DNA of 64,000 nt. It comes from an uncultured Alistipes sp. (GTDB lineage: Bacteria > Bacteroidota > Bacteroidia > Bacteroidales > Rikenellaceae). The translations under genes were made by a program, and so were the position numbers. Shown here in pieces: positions 6,082 through 13,906 of the stretch (the first letter of the stretch is position 1; each line of letters begins with the position of its first letter). The notes below the pieces were generated by a model that worked only from the letters and a program-made list of their open reading frames with translations, was not told the origin of the DNA and did not search any database. The stretch is from NCBI GenBank assembly GCA_905213895.1, contig CAJMKE010000004.1, forward strand, positions 1 through 64,000, written 5' to 3'.

Positions 6082-9000
6082 ATGAAATTCAAGGAGTACA
6101 AGAATCTCGACCTGCCGGCTCTGGCGGAAGAGGTGCTGCACGAATGGGATGCCGAGGACACGTTCCACAAAAGCATCTCGACACGCGAAGGTCATCCGAC
6201 ATTCGTATTCTACGAAGGTCCGCCGTCGGCGAACGGCATGCCGGGCATCCACCACGTCATGGCACGAACCATAAAGGACGTTTTCTGCCGCTACAAGACG
6301 CAGCAGGGCTATCTCGTACACCGCAAGGCGGGCTGGGACACCCACGGGCTGCCGGTGGAACTCGGAGTGGAGAAGTCGCTCGGCATCACCAAGGAGGATA
6401 TCGGCAAGAAAATCTCCGTCGAGGAGTACAACCGCCGCTGTCGCGAGGACGTGATGAAGTTCACGGGCGTATGGAGCAAACTCACCCGCCAGATGGGCTA
6501 CTGGGTGAATCTCGACGACCCGTACATCACCTATGACAACAAATACATAGAGACGCTCTGGTATCTGCTCAAAAAACTGTACGACAAGGGGCTGCTCTAC
6601 AAGGGCTACACCATCCAGCCTTACTCGCCCGCTGCCGGAACGGGACTTTCGACCCACGAGTTGAACCAGCCGGGGTGTTACCGCGACGTGAAGGACACGA
6701 CCTGCACGGCGCAGTTCCGCATCGTCCGCGACGGACGCAGCGAGTTCCTGTTCGACGACGTGCAGGGCGAACTCTTCTTCCTCGCATGGACGACCACTCC
6801 GTGGACGCTGCCGTCGAACACGGCGTTGTGCGTCGGTCCGTCGATAGAGTATGTGCGCGTCAAGTGCCGCAATCCGTACACCGACGCCGAACAGACCGTA
6901 GTCATGGCGAAAGACCTCGTACCGGCATACTTCACCAAGAAGATGGAGGGTACGTTCGAGGTCGGTACTGAAATATACAAGGGCAAGGATTTGGAGGGAA
7001 TCCGCTACGAACAGTTGATTCAGTGGGTAAAGCCTATGGGCGATGCGTTCCGCGTAATCACGGGCGACTACGTAACCACGTCGGACGGTACGGGTATCGT
7101 CCATATCGCGCCGACGTTCGGTGCGGACGACGACCGCGTGGCTCGTGCCGCAGGCATAGCACCGCTGTTCATGGTCGATACGGCGGGCAAGAACTACCCT
7201 ATGGTAGACCGTTCGGGACGCTTCTTCCGTCTCGAAGACCTCGACCCTGCGTTCGTCGGCGAGAACGTCGATGTCGAAGCCTACAAGGAGTGGGCGGGAC
7301 GTTACGTGAAGAACGCCTACGACGATTCGCTCAAAGACAGCGACACGACGCTCGACATAGACATAGCCGTAATGCTCAAAGGCGAAGGCAAGGCATTCAA
7401 GATAGAGAAGCACACCCACTCCTACCCGCACTGCTGGCGCACGGACAAGCCGGTGCTTTACTATCCGCTCGACTCGTGGTTCATCCGCACCACGGCGTTG
7501 CGCGAGCGCATGATGGAACTCAACAAGACCATCAAGTGGCAGCCGGAATCGACCGGTTCGGGACGTTTCGGCAAGTGGCTCGAAGGACTGGTGGACTGGA
7601 ACCTCTCGCGTTCGCGATTCTGGGGTACGCCGCTGCCTATCTGGGCGACCGAGGATTACACCGAACTCAAATGTATCGGTTCGGTCGAGGAGTTGTTCGC
7701 CGAAATCGAGAAATCGGTCGCCGCGGGCTTCATGAAGGAGAATCCGTACAGGAACTTCCGCGTCGGCGACATGTCGAAGGAGAACTACTCGACCGCCAAC
7801 ATCGACCTGCACAAGCCTTACGTCGATTCGATAATCCTCGTCTCGTCGAAGGGCGAGCCGATGCGCCGCGAGAGCGACCTGATAGACGTATGGTTCGATT
7901 CGGGTGCGATGCCTTACGCGCAGTTGCACTATCCGTTCGAGAACGCCGACAAGTTCGGCGACGTATTCCCGGCGGACTTCATCGCCGAGGGAGTGGACCA
8001 GACGCGGGGCTGGTTCTTCACGCTCCACGCCATTGCGACGATGCTGTTCGACAAGGTTGCGTTCAAGAACATCATCTCCAACGGTCTCGTTCTCGACAAG
8101 AACGGCAACAAGATGTCGAAGCGTCTGGGCAATGCCGTAGACCCGTTCGAGGTTCTCGACCGCTACGGAGCGGACGCCACGCGCTGGTACATGATTTCCA
8201 ATTCGCAGCCATGGGACAACCTCAAATTCGACGTCGAGGGTGTGGACGAGGTGCGCCGCAAGTTCTTCGGCACGCTCTACAACACCTACTCTTTCTTCGC
8301 GCTCTATGCCAACGTGGACGGATTCACTGGCAGGGAAGCCGAAATTCCGGTAGCGGAACGTCCGGAAATCGACCGCTGGATAATATCGCTGCTCAACACG
8401 CTCGTCAAGGACGTAACGGCATCGCTCGAAAACTACGACCCGACGCCTGCCGCACGCGCGATACAGGATTTCGTCGGCGAGAATCTCTCGAACTGGTACG
8501 TCCGTCTGAACCGCAAGCGTTTCTGGGGCGGCGAGATGAATGCCGACAAACTCGCGGCATATCAGACGCTCTACACGTGTCTCGAAACGGTAGCGATGCT
8601 CTCGGCACCGTTCGCGCCGTTCATCTCCGACCGCATCTTCCGCGACCTGAATGCCGTCAGCGGACGCCACGGCGAGGAGTCGGTACATCTGGCGACGTTC
8701 CCGACGTGCGACGATTCGCTGACCGATGCCGAACTCGAAGAGATGATGTCGCTCGCCCAGCGCGTATCGTCGATGGTACTCGCGCTGCGCCGCAAAGTGA
8801 ACATCAAGGTCCGCCAGCCGCTGACGAAAATCGTGATTCCGGTACTCGACAACGACACCGAACATCGCATAGCGGCGGTGAAGAATCTGATTCTGAACGA
8901 AGTGAACGTCAAGGAACTCGAACTCATACACGACACCACGGGCGTAATCACCAAGCGCATAAAACCGAACTTCAAGACGCTCGGTCCGCGCTACGGCAAG

Positions 9001-9480
9001 TACATGAAGCAGATAGCGGCTCTCACGGCGACATTCACGCAGGAGCGCATCGCCGAAATCGAGCAGTCGGAAACGACCGTACTCGACATGGGCGGCGAGC
9101 GGATAACCGTTACGGCTGCCGACTTCGAAATCACGTCGGAGGACATGCCGGGTTGGCTCGTAACGTCGGAAGGCAAACTGACGGTCGCTCTCGACATCAC
9201 CGTAACGCCGGCTCTGTTGAGAGAAGGTGTGGCGCGCGAATTGATTAACCGCATACAGAACATCCGCAAGGATTCGGGCTTGGAGGTAACGGACAAGATT
9301 TCCGTCGCAATCGAAGCCAAAGAGTCGGTGAAGGATGCCGTAGCCGAGTTTGGCGGATACATCGGGCAGCAGACGCTCGCTACCGAGGTCCGCACCGAGG
9401 ATGAGCCGAAAGGCGAATTCACGGTCGATTCGGATGTGAACGACGAGCCGTTGAAGATAGCGATAACGAAAATCCGATAA
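6082..9480 (+). CDS. ileS: Isoleucyl-tRNA synthetase
   Basis: A 1132-residue class I synthetase that charges tRNA-Ile. The HIGH-equivalent is in PSANGMPGIHHV (about 48-59), in the GIHH form seen in Bacteroidota and eukaryote-like IleRS. The WTTTPWTLPSNTA editing-domain segment and KMSKRLGN follow. The long C-terminal extension with an anticodon-binding domain also fits the eukaryote-like (type 2) class, which in other bacteria tends to tolerate mupirocin; that property is an inference. An intrinsic terminator follows. The DksA-type gene next door is the usual Bacteroidales neighbour. Confidence 0.97.
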   Translation: MKFKEYKNLDLPALAEEVLHEWDAEDTFHKSISTREGHPTFVFYEGPPSANGMPGIHHVMARTIKDVFCRYKTQQGYLVHRKAGWDTHGLPVELGVEKSLGITKEDIGKKISVEEYNRRCREDVMKFTGVWSKLTRQMGYWVNLDDPYITYDNKYIETLWYLLKKLYDKGLLYKGYTIQPYSPAAGTGLSTHELNQPGCYRDVKDTTCTAQFRIVRDGRSEFLFDDVQGELFFLAWTTTPWTLPSNTALCVGPSIEYVRVKCRNPYTDAEQTVVMAKDLVPAYFTKKMEGTFEVGTEIYKGKDLEGIRYEQLIQWVKPMGDAFRVITGDYVTTSDGTGIVHIAPTFGADDDRVARAAGIAPLFMVDTAGKNYPMVDRSGRFFRLEDLDPAFVGENVDVEAYKEWAGRYVKNAYDDSLKDSDTTLDIDIAVMLKGEGKAFKIEKHTHSYPHCWRTDKPVLYYPLDSWFIRTTALRERMMELNKTIKWQPESTGSGRFGKWLEGLVDWNLSRSRFWGTPLPIWATEDYTELKCIGSVEELFAEIEKSVAAGFMKENPYRNFRVGDMSKENYSTANIDLHKPYVDSIILVSSKGEPMRRESDLIDVWFDSGAMPYAQLHYPFENADKFGDVFPADFIAEGVDQTRGWFFTLHAIATMLFDKVAFKNIISNGLVLDKNGNKMSKRLGNAVDPFEVLDRYGADATRWYMISNSQPWDNLKFDVEGVDEVRRKFFGTLYNTYSFFALYANVDGFTGREAEIPVAERPEIDRWIISLLNTLVKDVTASLENYDPTPAARAIQDFVGENLSNWYVRLNRKRFWGGEMNADKLAAYQTLYTCLETVAMLSAPFAPFISDRIFRDLNAVSGRHGEESVHLATFPTCDDSLTDAELEEMMSLAQRVSSMVLALRRKVNIKVRQPLTKIVIPVLDNDTEHRIAAVKNLILNEVNVKELELIHDTTGVITKRIKPNFKTLGPRYGKYMKQIAALTATFTQERIAEIEQSETTVLDMGGERITVTAADFEITSEDMPGWLVTSEGKLTVALDITVTPALLREGVARELINRIQNIRKDSGLEVTDKISVAIEAKESVKDAVAEFGGYIGQQTLATEVRTEDEPKGEFTVDSDVNDEPLKIAITKIR

Positions 9481-9496
9481 AATTTTCGACGCATCG

Positions 9497-9531
9497 AAAA
9501 AAGGCTCTCGCAATATTGCAGAGCCTTTTTT
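9497..9531 (+). terminator. Intrinsic terminator after ileS
   Basis: AAAAAAGGCTCT pairs with AGAGCCTTTTTT around GCAATATTGC, itself a palindrome that can extend the stem. Six-T tail. Confidence 0.9.
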
Positions 9532-9564
9532 CGTTTGCGGAACAAGTAAAAGAGCGGATACGGA

Positions 9565-9596
9565 TTTGGATTTGTAATAAATAATTCATACTTTTA
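9565..9596 (+). promoter_or_regulatory. Possible promoter for the DksA/TraR gene
   Basis: TTTG (9565-9568), 20-nt spacer, TACTTTTA (9589-9596, one mismatch to TAnnTTTG). It lies in the 120-nt gap after the ileS terminator. Confidence 0.45.
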
Positions 9597-9651
9597 CTTA
9601 ATGAAAGTTCGGGAGACACCGGACAGACAAAGAATTTAATATCGACCCATT

Positions 9652-10035
9652 ATGGCTGAGCAGGAGAAGTTACGTTACAGCGACGAAGAACTCGCGGAGT
9701 TCAAGGCGTTGATTCTCAAAAAACTCGAATCCGCCCGCAACGACTACGAATCGTTGTGCGCCACAATCACGCATTCCGGAGACAACGATACAGAGGATAC
9801 ATCGCCGACGTTCAAGGTACTCGAAGAGGGAGCGACGACGCTTTCCAAGGAGGAGTGTGCGCGTCTGGCATCGCATCAGATGAAGTTCATAAAGAATCTC
9901 GAAATGGCACTCGTCCGCATCGAGAACAAGACCTACGGCATCTGCAAGACTACCGGCAAACTGATTCCGAAAGCACGGCTCATGCGCGTACCGCACGCCA
10001 CCGAGTGCATCGAGGCGAAGGAGGGGCGCAGGTAG
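9652..10035 (+). CDS. DksA/TraR-family regulator with a degenerate zinc finger
   Basis: A 127-residue protein with an N-terminal helical hairpin (about 10-90, including acidic NDTEDTS at the likely coiled-coil tip) and a C-terminal block YGICKTTGKLIPKARL..VPHATECI that aligns with the DksA/TraR zinc finger. The canonical four cysteines are reduced to two: C98 and C119 remain, while the partners are T101 and A122. Family members bind the RNA polymerase secondary channel and tune transcription with or without ppGpp. The gene follows ileS as in other Bacteroidales, but the customary lspA is not downstream here. Confidence 0.85.
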   Translation: MAEQEKLRYSDEELAEFKALILKKLESARNDYESLCATITHSGDNDTEDTSPTFKVLEEGATTLSKEECARLASHQMKFIKNLEMALVRIENKTYGICKTTGKLIPKARLMRVPHATECIEAKEGRR

Positions 10036-10053
10036 GCGAACCGGCATCGTTTG

Positions 10054-10095
10054 AAAAAAACATCACCGGACGAAATTTTCGTCCGGTGATGTTTT
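10054..10095 (+). terminator. Strong terminator after the DksA/TraR gene
   Basis: A near-perfect 19-bp stem (AAAACATCACCGGACGAAA with its complement) flanked by A- and T-runs; it could act in both directions. Confidence 0.9.
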
Positions 10096-10131
10096 CTTTA
10101 AGGACCTTAAAGTCATTAGGGTCATTAGCAT
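10096..10131. repeat. Nonamer array A7 (4 units)
   Basis: CTTTAAGGA, CCTTAAAGT, CATTAGGGT, CATTAGCAT in phase, between the dksA terminator and the 3' end of the candidate small RNA on the other strand. Confidence 0.85.
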
Positions 10132-10146
10132 CGTCCGCATACGGGC

Positions 10147-10276
10147 AAAAAAAATGAGGTCTTCGGAGGTGTTCGACTCCAAGGGAGCACCCCTTGTGAG
10201 TCTTAGCGATTTTCATCGCAACCTGCCGATTTCCTCAACCAACCTAAAACTACTAACCTAAATGAACCTTAAAACT
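10147..10276 (-). ncRNA. Candidate structured small RNA with its own promoter and terminator
   Basis: Read on the minus strand, a promoter (10313-10283) leads to a leader of about 40 nt with three AGGTT motifs, then a compact three-way junction. P1 pairs 10233-10237, 10226-10229 and 10221-10224 with 10155-10159, 10163-10166 and 10167-10170. P2 is GCGAU-GAAA-AUCGC (10219-10206), a perfect stem with a GNRA loop. P3 is GACUC and CAAGGG paired with CCCUUG and GAGUC (10202-10175) with one bulged A. P1 runs straight into eight U (10154-10147), so the closed fold doubles as terminator. It does not look like SRP RNA, tmRNA, RNase P or 6S as I know them. Function unknown. Confidence 0.75.
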
Positions 10277-10282
10277 TCACTG

Positions 10283-10313
10283 CAAAGATAAGGCTAAAAA
10301 CAATACCGTGCAA
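10283..10313 (-). promoter_or_regulatory. Promoter of the candidate small RNA
   Basis: Minus strand: TTGC (10313-10310), 19-nt spacer, TATCTTTG (10290-10283), a perfect -7 element. Start expected near 10276. Confidence 0.7.
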
Positions 10314-10491
10314 GATTTTTATTAAAAATTTTCAATAAATTTATCATTTTATTTAATAACAAATCATATATAGTTGATTTACAACTCATTGTTTGGTAAA
10401 CTTATTTTGATAAAAATTCTTCCGATATTGCATACGGTACAAAATATGGTCTAAATAGCCCATCGCAATTGGAAATTTCAAAACCTTTCGC
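10291..10491. other. AT-rich gap between the small RNA and xerC promoters
   Basis: About 200 nt dominated by A and T (runs such as TTTATTAAAAATTTTC and TTATTTAATAAC), in strong contrast to the GC-rich surroundings. No ORF, tRNA or DnaA-box cluster is visible. It separates two divergent promoters. The 10036-10537 gap thus holds terminator, array A7, small RNA, this stretch and the xerC promoter. Confidence 0.7.
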
Positions 10492-10499
10492 TATCTTTG
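10469..10499 (+). promoter_or_regulatory. Promoter of xerC
   Basis: TTGG (10469-10472), 19-nt spacer, TATCTTTG (10492-10499), a perfect -7 match 38 nt before the ATG. Confidence 0.7.
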
Positions 10500-10537
10500 T
10501 TTACGAGCAGCAATAGTTTTTACCCAAAACTTTCGGC

Positions 10538-11446
10538 ATGATAGACGACTTCATCGCATATATCGCGGCGGAACGACGATACTCACCGCTGACTGTGCGC
10601 AACTACCGCCACGATGTGGAGAGTTTCGCCGCATGGTGCTGCGAACGGGCGGGCATACCGACGGAGGATTTCAATCCTGCGGCAGTCCATTTGGAGGATG
10701 TCCACGGCTGGATAATGCACCGCATGGACGACGACCGCATCAAGCCGGCGTCGATGAACCGCGAACTGTCTTCGTTGAAGAGTTATTTCCGCTTCCTGCG
10801 CATGCACGGCGAGATAGACCGCGACGTGTTCAAGCGCGTCTCGTCGCTCAAAACCCCTCACCGTCTGCCGGCATTCGTTCCGGAGACGCGCATGGAAAAG
10901 GTACTCGAAAACCTGCGCGAACAGAGCCGTACCGACGATTTCGTCGAGCAGCGTAATGCGCTGATAGTCGCGCTGCTTTACAGTTGCGGAATACGTCTTG
11001 CCGAGTTGTGCGGCATACGGACGGACGATTTCTCCTACGGGTACTCCACACTGAAAGTACGCGGCAAGGGCGACAAGGAGCGCGTAATCCCCGTTCTGCC
11101 CGAGGTCGGACGGCGAATCGAGGATTATCTCGAAACGGGGCGTAGTGCGGGCATAATAATTGACGGCGTATCGAGGCTGATTCTGTCGGAGAAGGGGCTG
11201 CCGCTGTCGCGTTCGTCGATACGGCGAATCGTAGATGCGGAGTTGGGGCGAGCCGACGTGCAGGGGCGCAGAAGCCCGCATGTCCTGCGCCACACGTTCG
11301 CCACGCATCTGCTCAACCGCGATGCCGACATGCGCGACATTCAGGAGTTGATGGGACATGCGTCGCTGAAAACGACGCAGAACTACACCCACAACAGCAT
11401 CGCCAAGTTGCAGAGCGTTTACGCCAAGGCGCATCCGCATAAGTAG
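10538..11446 (+). CDS. xerC: Tyrosine recombinase XerC
   Basis: A 302-residue site-specific recombinase for chromosome dimer resolution. The N-terminal SAM-like DNA-binding domain spans about 1-95. The catalytic domain shows Arg153 (in CGIRLAEL), the HVLRHTFATHLL box (His248, Arg251), His274 in MGHASLKTT and the nucleophile Tyr283 in QNYTH, all in normal order and spacing. It is followed by raiA, as in other Bacteroidales. The small ribosomal-protein gene often found upstream of this pair is absent; a candidate small RNA occupies that side. Confidence 0.95.
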   Translation: MIDDFIAYIAAERRYSPLTVRNYRHDVESFAAWCCERAGIPTEDFNPAAVHLEDVHGWIMHRMDDDRIKPASMNRELSSLKSYFRFLRMHGEIDRDVFKRVSSLKTPHRLPAFVPETRMEKVLENLREQSRTDDFVEQRNALIVALLYSCGIRLAELCGIRTDDFSYGYSTLKVRGKGDKERVIPVLPEVGRRIEDYLETGRSAGIIIDGVSRLILSEKGLPLSRSSIRRIVDAELGRADVQGRRSPHVLRHTFATHLLNRDADMRDIQELMGHASLKTTQNYTHNSIAKLQSVYAKAHPHK

Positions 11447-11467
11447 CGGTGAAGCCTATGGCATAAA

Positions 11468-11532
11468 CGTCATTCTGAGCAACGCGAAGAATCTAAAATC
11501 AGAACAGATCCTTCGCTTCGCTCAGGATGACG
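11468..11532. repeat. Imperfect long inverted repeat
   Basis: CGTCATTCTGAGC..CGCGAAGAATCT at the left faces AGATCCTTCGCTTCGCTCAGGATGACG at the right in inverted orientation, with a short A-rich centre. I recognise this as a palindromic intergenic element seen repeatedly in Bacteroidota genomes. It lies between xerC and raiA and would form a long hairpin in the transcript. Confidence 0.7.
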
Positions 11533-11592
11533 GAAATAGGAAAAGTGGGGGGGCAACTGAATAGCCCCACTGAAATCGAAAGCAGCATTTTC

Positions 11593-11608
11593 GGACCGCG
11601 TGCGGTCC
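11593..11608 (+). terminator. Short perfect hairpin before raiA
   Basis: GGACCGC-GT-GCGGTCC, 22 nt before the raiA ATG. With no T-run it may be a weak terminator or a 5'-leader structure controlling raiA. Confidence 0.4.
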
Positions 11609-11630
11609 TTAACCATAAAAATCAAGTACT

Positions 11631-11918
11631 ATGGACGTTAAGATTCAATCAGTGAAATTCGATGCCGGCAAGCAGTTGGTAGAATTCGTAGAGAAAAAGA
11701 TGTCGCGTTTGGAGCGTTTCGCAGACCGCCCGACGGGAGCAGACGTCATTTTGCGTCTGGACAAAGACCACGAGAACGGCAACAAGGTCGCAGTGGCGAC
11801 GCTGCATGTTCCGGGCGGCGACATAGTAACCGAACAGCGCGCGAAAACATTCGAAGAGGCTGTCGATTTGTCGCTCGACGCCATCAAACGTCAGATAGAG
11901 AAGCGAAAGGAGAGGTAA
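11631..11918 (+). CDS. raiA: Ribosome hibernation-promoting factor, short form
   Basis: A 95-residue protein of the HPF/YfiA S30AE family: a beta-alpha-beta-beta-beta-alpha fold, with VEKKMSRLERF in the first helix and FEEAVDLSLDAIKRQIEK in the last. Short HPF binds the 30S decoding region and inactivates ribosomes in stationary phase. It lacks the C-terminal dimerisation domain of long HPF. Position after xerC is typical for Bacteroidales, but the tRNA and tuf genes that often follow are not here; a terminator and array A8 follow instead. Confidence 0.92.
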   Translation: MDVKIQSVKFDAGKQLVEFVEKKMSRLERFADRPTGADVILRLDKDHENGNKVAVATLHVPGGDIVTEQRAKTFEEAVDLSLDAIKRQIEKRKER

Positions 11919-11937
11919 TACCGCGCTTACAGACACA

Positions 11938-11970
11938 AAATCAGGCGACCCAAATGGGGTCGCCTGATTT
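11938..11970. terminator. Terminator between raiA and ybaK (convergent)
   Basis: Fourteen-bp stem AAATCAGGCGACCC/GGGTCGCCTGATTT with a 5-nt loop and flanking A/T runs. It can serve both strands. Confidence 0.85.
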
Positions 11971-12005
11971 CTTAAAGTCCTTAAAGACTTTAAGGTCTTT
12001 AAGGT
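11970..12005. repeat. Nonamer array A8 (4 units)
   Basis: TCTTAAAGT, CCTTAAAGA, CTTTAAGGT, CTTTAAGGT, directly abutting the convergent terminator. Confidence 0.92.
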
Positions 12006-12033
12006 CGGCTGGGGCGAACCCTCGCCGCAGCCG

Positions 12034-12525
12034 CTAATGCTCCACCGCCGCCAGTTCGGCTCCGACGAAGCGCACCAAATCGCTCGGGGCGATGCGCAAC
12101 TGCAAGCCGCGGACACCCGCACTTATATAAATATAGTCGAACGCCTCGCACGACGAGTCGATGAATGTCGGGAAACGCCGCTTCATACCTATCGGCGAAC
12201 ATCCGCCGCGGATATATCCCGTTGTCGGCAGCAACTCCTTCATCGGTATCAGGTCGGCACTTTTGTTGCCCGACGCCTTCGCCGCAGCCTTCAAATCGAC
12301 CTCCCTGTCGCCCTGCACCACGCACACGAAGTGTCCGTTGCGGTCGCCGCGCAGAACGAGCGTTTTGTAGACCCGCTCTATCGGTTCGCCGAGCGATTCC
12401 GCCACGTGCGTCGCCGCGAGGTCGTTCTCGTCCACCTCGTAGGGAATCAGTTCGTAGGCGATTCCCGCGCGGTCGAGCAGGCGGGCGGCGTTGGTCTTTT
12501 CAATCTTTTTAGCCATCGTTTTCAA
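12034..12525 (-). CDS. ybaK: Cys-tRNA(Pro)/Cys-tRNA(Cys) deacylase YbaK
   Basis: A 163-residue member of the YbaK/EbsC editing family that hydrolyses mischarged Cys-tRNA-Pro in trans. The RVYKTLVLRGD segment contains the conserved lysine. The block from GGCSPIGMKR to TFID matches the family loop GG.SPlG.k. Two ATGs are possible (12525 and 12516). Both overlap the end of the upstream antiporter gene, so translation is coupled. It is the last gene of the phosphodiesterase-antiporter operon, with no obvious functional link to it. Confidence 0.9.
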   Translation of the reverse strand: MKTMAKKIEKTNAARLLDRAGIAYELIPYEVDENDLAATHVAESLGEPIERVYKTLVLRGDRNGHFVCVVQGDREVDLKAAAKASGNKSADLIPMKELLPTTGYIRGGCSPIGMKRRFPTFIDSSCEAFDYIYISAGVRGLQLRIAPSDLVRFVGAELAAVEH

Positions 12526-13900
12526 CTTTTCTGTTCCAATTCAGCAGCGGCAGCATGAACGAAATCACCGACGCGCCGAGCCAGAACACGGCTGCCGACG
12601 AGAAATCGTAGTGTTTCGTGCCGTCGGCGAGAATCTCGATATTGCGGTCGATAAGCCAGCCGCTCACCACGTCCTGAATACCCGCCGCGATATACGAAGC
12701 CATGCCGACCACGCCCAATGCCGCTCCCGTAACCTTGCGCGGTACGATGTCCACCGCCATAAGTCCGCCGAGGAAGCATATCAGAACGCCTATGGCGATG
12801 CCGAACAGCACCATTGCCAGTACGTTTACCCATACCGCATCGCCGCCGTAAAGGAACAGCGCGAGGGCGACGGAATTGAGTACGCCGAATATCAGTGCCG
12901 GTCTGTTGCGGTCGCCGTGGAACAGCGTATCGGAGAACCAGCCCGACAAGACCGTACCGAGGATACCCAACAGTGCGTTTATCGAGATTATCGACACCGC
13001 CGCCTCGTCGGAATAGCCCTTAGCCTCCTGCAAATAGAGTACGCCCCAACCGTTGATTGCATAGCGGCTCATGTACATGAACGCGCTCGCGCCCGCCAAT
13101 ACCCATACCGCAGGCATGAAGAGAACGCGGCGTTGGAGTTCGCGGGTCGATTCGCCGCCCGTCTGCGCCTTTTCGTGAGACAGTTTCTCGATAGGCGGCA
13201 GACCCTTCGATTCGGGTGTGTCGTGCAGCCAGAACAGCACAAGCAGCACTCCTATCGCCCCTGCGGCTGCCGAGCCGACGAATCCCCACTGCCAGCCGGC
13301 GAACGAGACTATCAGTCCGACGAACAGGAACGAGAAGAATTCGCCGAGATTGTGGCTCGCCGAGAAGAAGCCGTAGAACGTGCCGCGGCGCGAAAGCGGG
13401 AACCAGCGCGAGAGCGAGATTATCGCCGGCGGCGCGCCCATCGACTGCGCCCAGCCGTTGATGCCCCACATAATTGCGAAGACGACGAAAACGACGCCCG
13501 AGGAGAGCGAGACCATCGAACTCGCAAATCCCGTCAGACCCATGATGAGGTTGGCGAACAAAGACACGAGAAGTCCCGTCGCCATGAACCGTTTTATGTT
13601 GCAGTAATCGCAAATGAATCCGTTCACGAACTTGCCGGCGGCGTATGCGAACAGCAGCGTCGAGCCGATGATTCCGAGTTGCGTCGTGTCGAGCAGTCCG
13701 CTGTCGAGAATCGGTTTCTTCATCACGTTGAGGCTCGTGCGGCATACGTAATAGAGGCTGTAACCGAACGTAGCGGCGATGAACGACTGCATCGCCAGAC
13801 GGCGGTAGTAGCGGCGACCCTCGGCGGATTCGGCGTCAACCGTATGTTCCGACGGCGCGCTGATGGCATAGAAACGCGATATGGAGGAGAAAAGTCCCAT
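12509..13900 (-). CDS. Organophosphate:phosphate antiporter (GlpT/UhpT-like MFS)
   Basis: A 463-residue inner-membrane transporter with about 12 hydrophobic segments. It has the OPA-family start GYSLYYVCRTSLNVMKKP, KFVNGFICDY in the first half, and a central WFPLSRRGTFYG loop. The family exchanges sugar phosphates or glycerol-3-phosphate for phosphate. It sits 6 nt downstream of a glycerophosphodiester phosphodiesterase, so glycerol-3-phosphate uptake is the likeliest role. Substrate residues cannot be confirmed by eye, and hexose phosphates remain possible. Confidence 0.88.
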   Translation of the reverse strand: MGLFSSISRFYAISAPSEHTVDAESAEGRRYYRRLAMQSFIAATFGYSLYYVCRTSLNVMKKPILDSGLLDTTQLGIIGSTLLFAYAAGKFVNGFICDYCNIKRFMATGLLVSLFANLIMGLTGFASSMVSLSSGVVFVVFAIMWGINGWAQSMGAPPAIISLSRWFPLSRRGTFYGFFSASHNLGEFFSFLFVGLIVSFAGWQWGFVGSAAAGAIGVLLVLFWLHDTPESKGLPPIEKLSHEKAQTGGESTRELQRRVLFMPAVWVLAGASAFMYMSRYAINGWGVLYLQEAKGYSDEAAVSIISINALLGILGTVLSGWFSDTLFHGDRNRPALIFGVLNSVALALFLYGGDAVWVNVLAMVLFGIAIGVLICFLGGLMAVDIVPRKVTGAALGVVGMASYIAAGIQDVVSGWLIDRNIEILADGTKHYDFSSAAVFWLGASVISFMLPLLNWNRKVENDG

Positions 13901-13906
13901 GATACG

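Noticed and set aside
6043..9513. A 1156-codon open frame antisense to ileS
   Set aside because: It is exactly the shadow of ileS in a GC-rich, stop-poor genome. Its translation is Arg/Val/His-rich with no domain, and ileS is unambiguous.
9980..10216. A 78-codon minus-strand ORF starting MKIAKTHKGCSLG
   Set aside because: Its ATG lies inside the GAAA-capped hairpin of the candidate small RNA and the frame runs through the terminator and array A7 into antisense dksA; it is better explained as RNA structure.
10291..10491. AT-rich island as a replication origin
   Set aside because: No cluster of DnaA boxes, and no dnaA, dnaN or similar gene nearby.
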